From the NCBI GenBank assembly GCA_964561145.1, contig CAZLNZ010000002.1:62001-126000 (forward strand): a stretch of 64,000 bases of DNA, given 5' to 3'. A model generated the notes under the pieces. The model was not told where the DNA came from, did not search any database, and worked only from the letters and a program-made list of their open reading frames with translations. The position numbers and the translations under genes were made by a program. Positions 55,085 through 63,426 of this stretch are shown piece after piece. Origin of the DNA: RUG14300 sp964561145. GTDB lineage: Bacteria; Bacillota; Clostridia; Christensenellales; CAG-1252. Every line of letters begins with the position of its first letter. The first letter of the stretch is position 1.

Positions 55085-56038
55085 TTAAGCCGATTCGCCA
55101 ATTATAAGCGTCGGTAATATTTTTATTTGTTGCGGTTCTTTTCCGCTTATTATTTCCATCAACACGTCTGCAAGTTTTTCTCCGACCTCAAAAAGGGGTT
55201 GCTTTACCGTAGTAAGCTTGGGACTTGCTATGTTTTCGTGACCGAAGCCGTCAAATCCTACAACGGCTATATCTTTGGGAACGGATAAGCCCATTTCTCT
55301 AATGGCTCTGATACACCCTATAGCCATAGTATCCGTTGCACATACGATTGCATCTATATCTCTATTTCTCTCAAGCAAACGTTTGGTACAATCGTAACCG
55401 CCCTTCTCATTGACGTCGTCAATCTCTATAAGATTCTCGTCGACATCTACACTGTGTCTCTTCAACACATCCTTGTACGCATTCAATCTTTCAATTGCGT
55501 AATGCATATATTGAGGTGCGGCAACTGCGGCTATGCGTTTATACCCTTTTTCCACCAGGTATTCCACAATTAAGGCTTCCCCGTTATAGTTATCAACGTC
55601 TACCCAAGCGGAGAAATCATCACTGTTTCCGTATAGAACTATAGGCTTGTCGATTTTTTCCGATTGAAGCACGCTTGTCTGTTCCTTTTCCGATAATCCC
55701 ATTACGATTATACCGTCAAAGCTCTCATTCACAGGAAGGGATCTACTTAAAAGAAAGGAATAACCTCGCTTTCCAAGTCTCTCCCCTATTGCCGTAACGG
55801 TTTGAGAAACAAATTGCTCGGTTGCGGATAACTCCTTGGGAATGTAGACAAATATAATATTTGTTCTCTTCAGTGCAAGGGATCTTGCAACATTGTTGGG
55901 GCGGTAATTGAGTCTTTCTGCCGCTGCCAATATTTTAGAGCGAGTTTCAGGCTTAACCTTCTCGGGACTGTTCAACGCCCTAGAGACCGTCATGAGAGAG
56001 TAACCTGTTTCTTTTGCTATGTCCGCTATGGTGTTCAT
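55085..56038 (-). CDS. LacI family transcriptional repressor
   Basis: 317 residues. The N-terminal helix-turn-helix is TIADIAKETGYSLMTVSRAL, with hinge helix RPNNVARSL, followed by a periplasmic-binding-like sugar-sensor domain (VVGFDGFGHE near residue 260). First gene of the ABC/GH30 operon, behind AAGGAG. A LacI-type palindrome lies about 210 bases upstream between promoter and gene, so it most likely represses its own operon until a sugar binds. Confidence 0.93.
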   Translation of the reverse strand: MNTIADIAKETGYSLMTVSRALNSPEKVKPETRSKILAAAERLNYRPNNVARSLALKRTNIIFVYIPKELSATEQFVSQTVTAIGERLGKRGYSFLLSRSLPVNESFDGIIVMGLSEKEQTSVLQSEKIDKPIVLYGNSDDFSAWVDVDNYNGEALIVEYLVEKGYKRIAAVAAPQYMHYAIERLNAYKDVLKRHSVDVDENLIEIDDVNEKGGYDCTKRLLERNRDIDAIVCATDTMAIGCIRAIREMGLSVPKDIAVVGFDGFGHENIASPKLTTVKQPLFEVGEKLADVLMEIISGKEPQQIKILPTLIIGESA

Positions 56039-56141
56039 AAATCTCCTTATACAATAATACCGCTTTTTAGCCGTTGGCTGAAGGTTTGCGATCGCCTTTG
56101 TCTTCCGATTTTATATTTGCTCAAAAAGGTTTTTACGGAGG

Positions 56142-56172
56142 TGCCCGAGAATGATTAGTAAAAACTCGGGCA
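56142..56172. other. Stem-loop in the operon leader
   Basis: TGCCCGAG (56142-56149) pairs with CTCGGGCA (56165-56172), 15-base loop, in the 260-base leader of the LacI operon. There is no U-run, so it is not an obvious terminator; it could slow or protect the transcript. Confidence 0.45.
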
Positions 56173-56250
56173 ATAGAGAACAAAAATTTAAAAAAGGAGG
56201 GATTCTCTTTCTCCGCAACAAAACCTTAATGGTTTTGTCTTATCGTTATT

Positions 56251-56274
56251 AAAAATGTTAGCGTTAACATTTTT
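56251..56274. promoter_or_regulatory. LacI-type operator
   Basis: AAAAATGTTA-GCGT-TAACATTTTT is a 10+10 inverted repeat with a CG-containing centre, the shape of LacI/GalR family operators. It lies about 30-55 bases after the expected transcription start, where binding would block the polymerase. Confidence 0.75.
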
Positions 56275-56311
56275 AGATGAAACAACAGAAAAGATATTTT
56301 CATCTATTATC

Positions 56312-56340
56312 ATTATTTCACATATTCTCTCTTTTGTCAA
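56312..56340 (-). promoter_or_regulatory. Promoter of the LacI/ABC/GH30 operon
   Basis: Minus strand TTGACA (56335-56340), 17 bases, AATAAT (56312-56317). Start near 56305; it serves a set of ten genes down to the terminator at 42258. Confidence 0.75.
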
Positions 56341-56716
56341 TACCCAATTTTAGAGAATTTACTGTACATTTTGTGTTGTATAAAACGAAATGTCTCGGGG
56401 GATGATGTATGGCTTGCCTTTAGCTCCGTTCTACGTGTTTTTCATTTATCTTACAAGTTTTTGTTTAAACTATTCTCGTTTGTTAAAAAAATCGAAGGGC
56501 AATTGAACATTTCCGACTTCCGCTTTTTAGAATATTAGTTATAGTACCTTCTTCTCATAACCTAGGAGTCCTTATACAAGCGTCACTAAAGATCAAAGAT
56601 CATTGCACGAAAATGCAGACTTTAAAAGTCGATTTTTGCACGAAAAAGCAGAGTTTGCCCGCTTTTCGTACAAAATGTACACTTTTTGGTTGTTTTTTTC
56701 ACTCCGCGTTTTTCTC
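56341..56716. other. Gene-free spacer with short direct repeats
   Basis: About 375 bases between the LacI operon promoter and the glutamine synthetase stop. It holds two copies of TTGCACGAAAA-x-GCAGA (56603 and 56636, 33 bases apart) and a degenerate third (CGTACAAAATG). No convincing gene or terminator seen. Confidence 0.5.
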
Positions 56717-58792
56717 CTAATTAATACTAAAAAGGAGTTTATCATAGGAAGGGGTTGGTATGTACTCTTCGGGAACAATCTGTTCTACTCTATCCACAGC
56801 CGCCCTTAGATTGTCCATCATCGGAATAATCGTGTTTGTTATATGGAGAGCCTTCTTAGCACTGTCGCTAATTCTTTCCGCTTGTATAATAGCGTTTTCG
56901 AGGTTAATAACGTGGTTTTGTATTTCATCCGAGATTGTCGAAATAACGGAAAGAGTATCCCTTTCGTATTTTCGACTCAAAACATATTTTTCCTTTTTTT
57001 CCAAGCAATTCAACAACTGTAATGAATATTTGCTTATCATAGGGAGATAACTTCTACGTGTCACGGAAAGCATCGTGTACGCCTCAGTCAATCTATCCGT
57101 ACAGTAATTACTAATAAGTATTTCCTTACGTGCCGTAAGCTCGGTTTTTGATAATACCCTTTGTCTTAAAAACAGTTCCACATTCTTTTTATCGGTGTAA
57201 CGTTCTATTGCCTCGGGCGCGCTTTTGAAAAGGCACAGTCCTCGTTTTTCCGCTTCCCTCAGCCAATTCTCCTCGTAACCGTTTCCGTTAAAGATTATTC
57301 TCCTATGCTCTTCGATTTCCTCACCTAGAAAGGTTCTCAACGCTACGTCAAAATTGTCGCAGCGTTCCAATCTTTTTGCATATTTCTCCAGCGTGTCCGC
57401 CACTATTGTATTAATTATCATAACGGGACAAGAAATCGATGTCGCCGCACCGGGACCTCTGAATTCAAAACGATCCCCCGTAAATGCGAAGGGGGATGTT
57501 CTATTTCTATCGGTGGACGCTTTATGTAAGCACGGAAGTGTATCACCACCTCTTTCTACACCACCGCCTGTCTTGTTACAACAGGAAACCTCCTTGTCCA
57601 ACGCGAAAAGTATATTTGACAGTTCTTCACCGATATATACCGAAATAACAGAGGGCGGAGCCTCCTTTTCCCCTAAACGTATATCGTTTCCTGCATCCGC
57701 TATTGATATTCTTAGCAGCTCTTGGTAATTGTCTACCCCTGCAATAATCGCAGTAAGAAAGAGTAAAAATCGCATATTGTCATGCGGTGTATTCCCATAG
57801 TCCAACAGATTGATTCCGCTGTCGGTTTTTAGTGACCAATTGATGTGTTTTCCGCTTCCGTTAACTCCTTTAAAGGGCTTCTCGTGCAGCAAGCATACAA
57901 GCCCGTGCTTGAGTGCGATTTTTCTCATTAGCTCCATCGTGAGCTGATTTCCGTCGGCAGAAAGGTTTGCCGTATTGTATAAGGGTGCCAGTTCGTATTG
58001 AGACGGTGCAAATTCCTTATGTTCTGTTTTAGCAACAATTCCAAGCTTTACAAGTTCTCTGTCAAGTTCTTGCATAAAATCCCGAACCCTATCGCTTATT
58101 GCTCCGAAATAGTGTATTCCGCTATCCCTAGAGGATAAAGCGCCGAACAATGTTCGCCCTGTCATTATTAAGTCCTTTCTTTTGTCGAAAAGAGTCTTAT
58201 CAATCAAAAAATACTCTTGCTCTGCTCCAACTGTAATATCTATATCCCTTACATCCTTTTCCCCGAACAGTTTTAGAATTCGCAACACGCTTTTTTTAAG
58301 TGCGGATATGCTCCTTAAAAGAGGTGTCTTTTTATCCAAGGAGGCTCCTTCAAAAGAACAGAACACCGAGGGTAAACACAGTGTTCCGTCCTTAATAAAA
58401 GCAGGAGAGGTCGGATCCCACGTGGTATAACCGCGCGCCTCAAAAGTGGCTCTTAAGCCGCCCGAGGGAAAACTCGAAGCATCAGGCTCTCCTTGTATTA
58501 GCTCTTTAGCTGAAAATTCAAGAATAGGTTTGCCATTCTTTAGATTAAGAAAACTATCATGTTTTTCAGCAGTTATTCCTGTCATTGGTTGAAACCAATG
58601 GGTAAAACGAGATACGCCCCTATCCGTTGCCCAGCATTTCATACCTTCGGCGATTTTTTCCGCCAAGTCAAGCGTTATCGGACTGCCCTTTTGTACCAAA
58701 TCGTTAAAGCTTTCACACACCTCGGTCGACAAGTACAGATGCATAGCCTCGTCATTAAAGAGGTTGCACCCGAATTCAAGCAGTTCGTTCAT
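56717..58792 (-). CDS. glnN: Type III glutamine synthetase
   Basis: 691 residues, the length of GSIII (GlnN), much longer than GlnA (about 450-470). It joins ammonia to glutamate using ATP in the cytoplasm. Recognisable blocks are GGLRATFEARGYTTWDP near residue 115, GAEQEYFLID near 205 with metal-binding glutamates, KTEHKEFAPSQYELAP, GKHINWSL and FEFRGPGA. The C-terminal 130 residues are helical, as in GSIII. Ribosome site AGGAGG. It is 19 bases after purA, so it is the last gene of a purine-glutamine operon; GMP and AMP synthesis both draw on glutamine or aspartate nitrogen. Confidence 0.95.
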   Translation of the reverse strand: MNELLEFGCNLFNDEAMHLYLSTEVCESFNDLVQKGSPITLDLAEKIAEGMKCWATDRGVSRFTHWFQPMTGITAEKHDSFLNLKNGKPILEFSAKELIQGEPDASSFPSGGLRATFEARGYTTWDPTSPAFIKDGTLCLPSVFCSFEGASLDKKTPLLRSISALKKSVLRILKLFGEKDVRDIDITVGAEQEYFLIDKTLFDKRKDLIMTGRTLFGALSSRDSGIHYFGAISDRVRDFMQELDRELVKLGIVAKTEHKEFAPSQYELAPLYNTANLSADGNQLTMELMRKIALKHGLVCLLHEKPFKGVNGSGKHINWSLKTDSGINLLDYGNTPHDNMRFLLFLTAIIAGVDNYQELLRISIADAGNDIRLGEKEAPPSVISVYIGEELSNILFALDKEVSCCNKTGGGVERGGDTLPCLHKASTDRNRTSPFAFTGDRFEFRGPGAATSISCPVMIINTIVADTLEKYAKRLERCDNFDVALRTFLGEEIEEHRRIIFNGNGYEENWLREAEKRGLCLFKSAPEAIERYTDKKNVELFLRQRVLSKTELTARKEILISNYCTDRLTEAYTMLSVTRRSYLPMISKYSLQLLNCLEKKEKYVLSRKYERDTLSVISTISDEIQNHVINLENAIIQAERISDSAKKALHITNTIIPMMDNLRAAVDRVEQIVPEEYIPTPSYDKLLFSIN

Positions 58793-58811
58793 TAAAGCCT
58801 CCTAAATAAAA

Positions 58812-60083
58812 TTAGAAAACCTTGATGCACTTTTCACGTTCCGCACTTACCGAGATATAACGAATAGGACAACCTGTAACCTTTTCGATATAATCGACAT
58901 ACTCAATTGCCTCTTTGGGCAAATCCTCTTTACGTTTACAATTGGTGGTATCGCAATTCCAACCCTTGAAATATTCGTATATCGGTTTTGCATTTTTAAG
59001 GTCATCCCCTACAGGGAAGGTATCTACCCTCTTACCATTAACTTCATAAGCCACGCAAACAGGTATTTTTTCAAAATGATCCAGTACATCAAGCTTCGTT
59101 AATGCAAGATATGTTGCTCCCTGCATTTTTGTGCCATATCTCGATGCAACAACGTCAAATCCTCCTACCCTTCTAGGACGCTTTGTTGCGGCACCGTATT
59201 CTTGACCTACCTCACGCAACTTATCACCATACTCGTCAAACAGCTCTGCGGTAAAGGGTCCTTCACCTACGCAGCTTGAATATGCTTTTATGATTCCTGC
59301 AACCTCATCAAGTTTTCTGTCGGGAACACCCGCACCGATTGGTGCATACCCTGCCAAGGTTATCGACGAGGAGGTAAAGGGATAAATGCCATATTCAATA
59401 TCTCTTAAAGCACCAAGCTGTGCCTCGAATAGCACGCTCTCTCCCTCGTCAATTTTCTTTTCCAAAAACTCTGTGGTGTCGGTAATATACGGGCGAAGAG
59501 GAAATGCAAATCTTTTTACTTCATCTATTATATCGTCGGCATTTATAGGCTCATGACCATAGGAGGTGACAATAAGATTTTTCCATTCTACAATGTCTCG
59601 TATTTTTTCCTCCAATGTATCCTCATGGAAAAGATCGCCCATTCTAATGGTTTTCTTCATGTATTTATCGGCATACACGGGAGCAATACCACGCCTCGTA
59701 GAACCGAATTTCTTATCACCCAATCTCCCCTCCTCCAAACAGTCGAGAAGTCTATGATAAGAAAGACAAATGGTTGCCTTCGTACTTATTTTAAGGTATT
59801 CGGGGGTAATTTCTATGCCCGCATTCCTTAGGCTTTCAATTTCCCTACAAAGGTGTTCGGGATCAATCACCATTCCCGTGCCCAAAATATTAACGGTATC
59901 ATTGCGGAGAATACCCGAAGGCAGTAGATTCATAATGAATTTTTGCCCGTTTACGATGACCGTATGTCCGGCATTATTTCCGCCTTGATAGCGAGATACT
60001 ATCTTATAATCACGAGAAAGGAGATCGACCATACGACCCTTTCCTTCATCGCCCCAGTTGATACCAACAACAGCAGTAAGCAT
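58812..60083 (-). CDS. purA: Adenylosuccinate synthetase
   Basis: 423 residues, full length. GTP-dependent condensation of IMP with aspartate to adenylosuccinate, the first step from IMP to AMP. P-loop GDEGKG (11-16), NNAGHT near residue 37, and the ATKRPRRVGGFD segment are present. Ribosome site AAAGGAGG. It follows purB by about 24 bases, so the two AMP-branch enzymes are adjacent. Confidence 0.97.
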   Translation of the reverse strand: MLTAVVGINWGDEGKGRMVDLLSRDYKIVSRYQGGNNAGHTVIVNGQKFIMNLLPSGILRNDTVNILGTGMVIDPEHLCREIESLRNAGIEITPEYLKISTKATICLSYHRLLDCLEEGRLGDKKFGSTRRGIAPVYADKYMKKTIRMGDLFHEDTLEEKIRDIVEWKNLIVTSYGHEPINADDIIDEVKRFAFPLRPYITDTTEFLEKKIDEGESVLFEAQLGALRDIEYGIYPFTSSSITLAGYAPIGAGVPDRKLDEVAGIIKAYSSCVGEGPFTAELFDEYGDKLREVGQEYGAATKRPRRVGGFDVVASRYGTKMQGATYLALTKLDVLDHFEKIPVCVAYEVNGKRVDTFPVGDDLKNAKPIYEYFKGWNCDTTNCKRKEDLPKEAIEYVDYIEKVTGCPIRYISVSAEREKCIKVF

Positions 60084-60107
60084 ATTAATTCCTCCTTTAG
60101 CTATGAG

Positions 60108-61532
60108 CTAGCAGTATATTTCGTCCGTTTTTTTAATCGGACCTTGGTTATCTAAGATTTCCTTTAAATATTGTGCAAAGGCTTCCGCCTGACAAGGCGC
60201 AAGCCCTATAAAGTTATTTATATCAAGAAGCTCGTCAAGCTCTTCACGTGTTAGTCTAAAGGCATCATCGTTTAGTATTTCCGACAGCAAATCGGGCTTA
60301 GCCCCTTCCAGCTTAATCTGCTTCGCTGCCTCTACACTAAGCTGTCTTATATGCTCATGGAGTTCTTGCCTGTCGCCGCCCTTTTTGACGGAAAGCATTA
60401 GTATGTTTTCAGTCGCCATGAATGGAAGTTCTTCCTCTAAATGCCGTCTTGAAATAACAGGATAAACGGTACCGTTCGCAATAATGTTGTTATAAAGAGA
60501 TAAAATGCCGTCGACTGCCAAAAATGCTTCGGGAATACTTATTCTTCTATTCGCACTATCGTCAAGAGATCTTTCCAGCCATTGGCTTGCAGCGGTCGTT
60601 GCAGGATTTATGGCATTAGATATAACAAGCCTTGCAAGGGAACATATCCGTTCACTCCTCATAGGGTTACGCTTGTATGCCATTGCCGAGGAGCCTACCT
60701 GCTTCGATTCAAAGGGTTCGTCAAACTCCTTCATATGAGATAAAAGTCTTATATCCGTTGCGAACTTACTTGCACTTTGAGCTATGCCCGACAAAGCGGA
60801 CAGTATAAAATAATCGATTTTTCTGGTATAGGTTTGTCCTGCAACCCTAAGTATTTTATCAAAGCCGAAATCCTTGGCAATCATTTTTTCAAGCTCTAAC
60901 GCCTTCTTCTCGTCACCGTTAAAAAGGGAAAGAAAACTAGCCATCGTTCCCGTTGCACCCTTACATCCTGCAAAGGGAAGTAGTGCCAAAACGTGCTCTA
61001 TTTGTTCCAGATCAAAAACAAGGTCTTGTGCCCAAAGAGTAGCTCTTTTTCCGACGGTTGTAGGCTGTGCTGCTTGAAAATGTGTAAAACCTAAGGTCGG
61101 AACATCCTTGTATTTTAAAATAAAATCGTGAAGGGAACTTAGTGTTGCAACGAGTTTTCCTTTTATCTCCCTAAGTGCTTCTCTAAAAACCAAGATATCT
61201 CCGTTATCGTCAACATAACAGGAGGTCGCTCCGAGATGAATAATAGGTGCGGCTTTAGGACAGGCATCACCAAAGGTCTTGATATGCGCCATAACGTCAT
61301 GACGAAGTTCTCTTTCGTAAGCATTCGCCCTTTCATAATCTATTTCATAGATATGAGCACGCATTTCCTCAAGCTGCTCCTCGGATATATCCAATCCTAG
61401 TTTCTTCTCGTTTTCCGCAAGGGAAAGCCAAAGCTTTCTCCAATAGGAAAACTTGTTGTCTTGAGAGAAAATGCGTTGCATTTCTTTTCCTGCATATCTT
61501 TCGCATAACGGATTATCATATACGTTTTTCAT
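60108..61532 (-). CDS. purB: Adenylosuccinate lyase
   Basis: 474 residues from the ATG of MKNVYDN, six bases after AAGGAG; a start 12 codons earlier has no such site. The fumarase/aspartase signature GSSAMAYKRNP is at about 280-290, and TSCYVDDN and THFQAAQPTT fit the active site. It acts twice in purine synthesis: releasing fumarate from SAICAR and from adenylosuccinate. Part of the guaA-purB-purA-glnN operon; the 87-base gap after guaA holds possible weak promoter elements. Confidence 0.96.
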   Translation of the reverse strand: MKNVYDNPLCERYAGKEMQRIFSQDNKFSYWRKLWLSLAENEKKLGLDISEEQLEEMRAHIYEIDYERANAYERELRHDVMAHIKTFGDACPKAAPIIHLGATSCYVDDNGDILVFREALREIKGKLVATLSSLHDFILKYKDVPTLGFTHFQAAQPTTVGKRATLWAQDLVFDLEQIEHVLALLPFAGCKGATGTMASFLSLFNGDEKKALELEKMIAKDFGFDKILRVAGQTYTRKIDYFILSALSGIAQSASKFATDIRLLSHMKEFDEPFESKQVGSSAMAYKRNPMRSERICSLARLVISNAINPATTAASQWLERSLDDSANRRISIPEAFLAVDGILSLYNNIIANGTVYPVISRRHLEEELPFMATENILMLSVKKGGDRQELHEHIRQLSVEAAKQIKLEGAKPDLLSEILNDDAFRLTREELDELLDINNFIGLAPCQAEAFAQYLKEILDNQGPIKKTDEIYC

Positions 61533-61619
61533 AACAACTCCTTTATTTCGTTGTATTGTCACAGTCAATTCTCTTTTAAAAGATGTATTTACAACACTTT
61601 TCCGATAATTGGCAAAACC

Positions 61620-63149
61620 CTATTCCCATTCGATGGTTGAAGGGGGCTTTGAAGTTACATCGAAGAGTACCCTGTTTACACCCTTAACCTCGTTTGTTAT
61701 GCGTGTCGAAATAAGTTTCAACCTCTCTAACGGAAGGGGATATAATTCAGAGGTCATATAATCCCTTGTTTTCACCGCTCTTATTACGACCGTAAAATTA
61801 TAGGTTCTTCCGTCACCCATAACGCCCACACTTTTATCATTTGTAAGAATTGCAAAGTATTGATCGGGATTTTCCTCAGAGGAAAGAATTTCCTCTCTTA
61901 CAATGGAGTCCGCTCTTCTTAGTATATCGAGTTTTTCCTTAGTAACCCTTCCCACTATTCTTATAGCTAACCCGGGCCCCGGGAAAGGCTGACGTTCGAC
62001 TACACTTTGAGGCAAACCCAATGCCGAACCTAATCTTCTAACATCATCCTTGAATAAATTTTTCAGAGGTTCAAGCACCTTGAAAGGGACTTTCTTCGGC
62101 AATCCGCCTACATTATGATGGCTTTTAATAACTGCAGAACCGTTTCCGCCCGATTCAACGATATCGGAATACAAAGTGCCTTGTACCAGTATTTCGGCAT
62201 TATATTTCTCGGCTTCCCTTTTAAAGCAGTCAATAAAGAGCTTGCCTATCGCTTTGCGTTTCTTTTCCGGATCGGTTATTTTATTCAATGCTTTGAGAAA
62301 CATTTCGCCGGCATCGACATTAACGACATTCAACCTTAGTGCTTGAAGTGTTTCGAGAACATTTTTACGTTCCTCCTCCACCATTAAACCGTTGTCCACG
62401 AAAACACAGGTCACTTGATCGGGAATTGCTTTTGCAAGAAGTGCCCCACATACTGCAGAGCTTACTCCGCCCGAAAGTGCCAATAAAACCTTTTTGTTTT
62501 GAACGTCCCTCTTGATGTCTTCAATCAATCCGTTAACAAGGTCGTCGCTTTCATATCCGCCACGTGCATGACAAATGTTAAAAATAAAGTTTTTAATCAT
62601 ATCCGCACCCTCAAAAGAAGTGTCTACCTCCGGGTGAAACTGCACGCCATAAACATCTCTATCCGCCATCTTAAATGCAGCATTTTCACAGAGTGCCGTT
62701 TGTGCGAGTCTAAAGCAATTATCGGGCAACATCTCGACCATATCCGTATGATTCATAAGAACTTTACCATCGGGGTTTAAGCCCTTAAATAACAAATTGT
62801 CGATATCGAGAGTACAATCTATGATTCCATATTCACTTTTTTTACAATGAACGACCCTGCCTTTTAGCATATGGCATAAGATCTGCATTCCGTAACATAT
62901 TCCAAGTATCGGAATACCAAGTTCGACTATTCCTATATCGACTTTGGGTGCATTTTCAAGATATGCGCTATTGGGACCGCCCGTGAAAATAATACCTATA
63001 GGCTTTAGTTCAACAATTTCTTCCAAGCTTATTGTATAGGAACGAAAAATATACCTCACTCCGGCATCACGAACTCTGCGAGCAATCAGCTCTTTATATT
63101 GACTGCCAAAGTCTATTATAAGTATTGTTTCTTGTTTTTTATCCGTCAT
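61620..63149 (-). CDS. guaA: GMP synthase (glutamine-hydrolysing)
   Basis: 509 residues from the ATG of MTDKKQE with GGAG six bases before; a start 30 codons upstream would read through the leader hairpin. The class I glutaminase has C85 in GICYGM, and H172 and E174 in FHPEV. The ATP-pyrophosphatase loop is SGGVSS (226-231), where the family usually has SGGVDS, so S230 replaces the conserved aspartate. The C-terminal dimerisation domain ends normally (KPPSTIEWE). It converts XMP to GMP using glutamine. First gene of the purine operon. Confidence 0.95.
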   Translation of the reverse strand: MTDKKQETILIIDFGSQYKELIARRVRDAGVRYIFRSYTISLEEIVELKPIGIIFTGGPNSAYLENAPKVDIGIVELGIPILGICYGMQILCHMLKGRVVHCKKSEYGIIDCTLDIDNLLFKGLNPDGKVLMNHTDMVEMLPDNCFRLAQTALCENAAFKMADRDVYGVQFHPEVDTSFEGADMIKNFIFNICHARGGYESDDLVNGLIEDIKRDVQNKKVLLALSGGVSSAVCGALLAKAIPDQVTCVFVDNGLMVEEERKNVLETLQALRLNVVNVDAGEMFLKALNKITDPEKKRKAIGKLFIDCFKREAEKYNAEILVQGTLYSDIVESGGNGSAVIKSHHNVGGLPKKVPFKVLEPLKNLFKDDVRRLGSALGLPQSVVERQPFPGPGLAIRIVGRVTKEKLDILRRADSIVREEILSSEENPDQYFAILTNDKSVGVMGDGRTYNFTVVIRAVKTRDYMTSELYPLPLERLKLISTRITNEVKGVNRVLFDVTSKPPSTIEWE

Positions 63150-63196
63150 AGTTTCTCCAAAGGTCTTTATAACAAGGCAATAGCCCATATACGCAA

Positions 63197-63234
63197 AAAA
63201 TTGCGATAACGAGAGCTTCCGTGTTCGCAATTTT
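63197..63234 (-). promoter_or_regulatory. Hairpin in the guaA leader, possible attenuator
   Basis: Minus strand AAAATTGCGA (63225-63234) pairs with TCGCAATTTT (63197-63206), with an inner ACG/CGT, then TTGCG. The stem begins about six bases after the expected start site. The U-run is mostly inside the stem, so termination would be weak, but the position suits attenuation or RNA protection. No known purine riboswitch core was recognised. Confidence 0.45.
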
Positions 63235-63245
63235 ATCACGTAGAT

Positions 63246-63275
63246 ATTCTACTCTTTTTATACACAAAAAGTCAA
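63246..63275 (-). promoter_or_regulatory. Promoter of the guaA-purB-purA-glnN operon
   Basis: Minus strand TTGACT (63270-63275), 18 bases, TAGAAT (63246-63251); start near 63240, giving a 90-base leader. Confidence 0.7.
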
Positions 63276-63426
63276 CCACCTAATGATTTTTAATCGTAAT
63301 CGAAGTATATTACAGAGAATGAGATGCAGTTTTTCACTATGATGAATTAAGAATATTGATTTTTTTATCATTTAGTGATAATATAAATTATTATAGGAAA
63401 CGATGATTTCCTTTTTGGAGGATGCT

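Noticed and set aside
56151..56252. 33-codon plus-strand frame with GGAGG upstream
   Set aside because: It runs through the leader stem and the LacI operator, has no promoter on its strand, and the match to a ribosome site comes from chance near the stem.
56603..56809. 68-codon plus-strand frame
   Set aside because: It spans short direct repeats and enters the end of the glutamine synthetase gene in antisense; likely a by-product of repeats.
63150..63239. N-terminal extension of GMP synthase
   Set aside because: The extra 30 codons read through the leader hairpin, have no ribosome site, and precede the normal start of the glutaminase domain.
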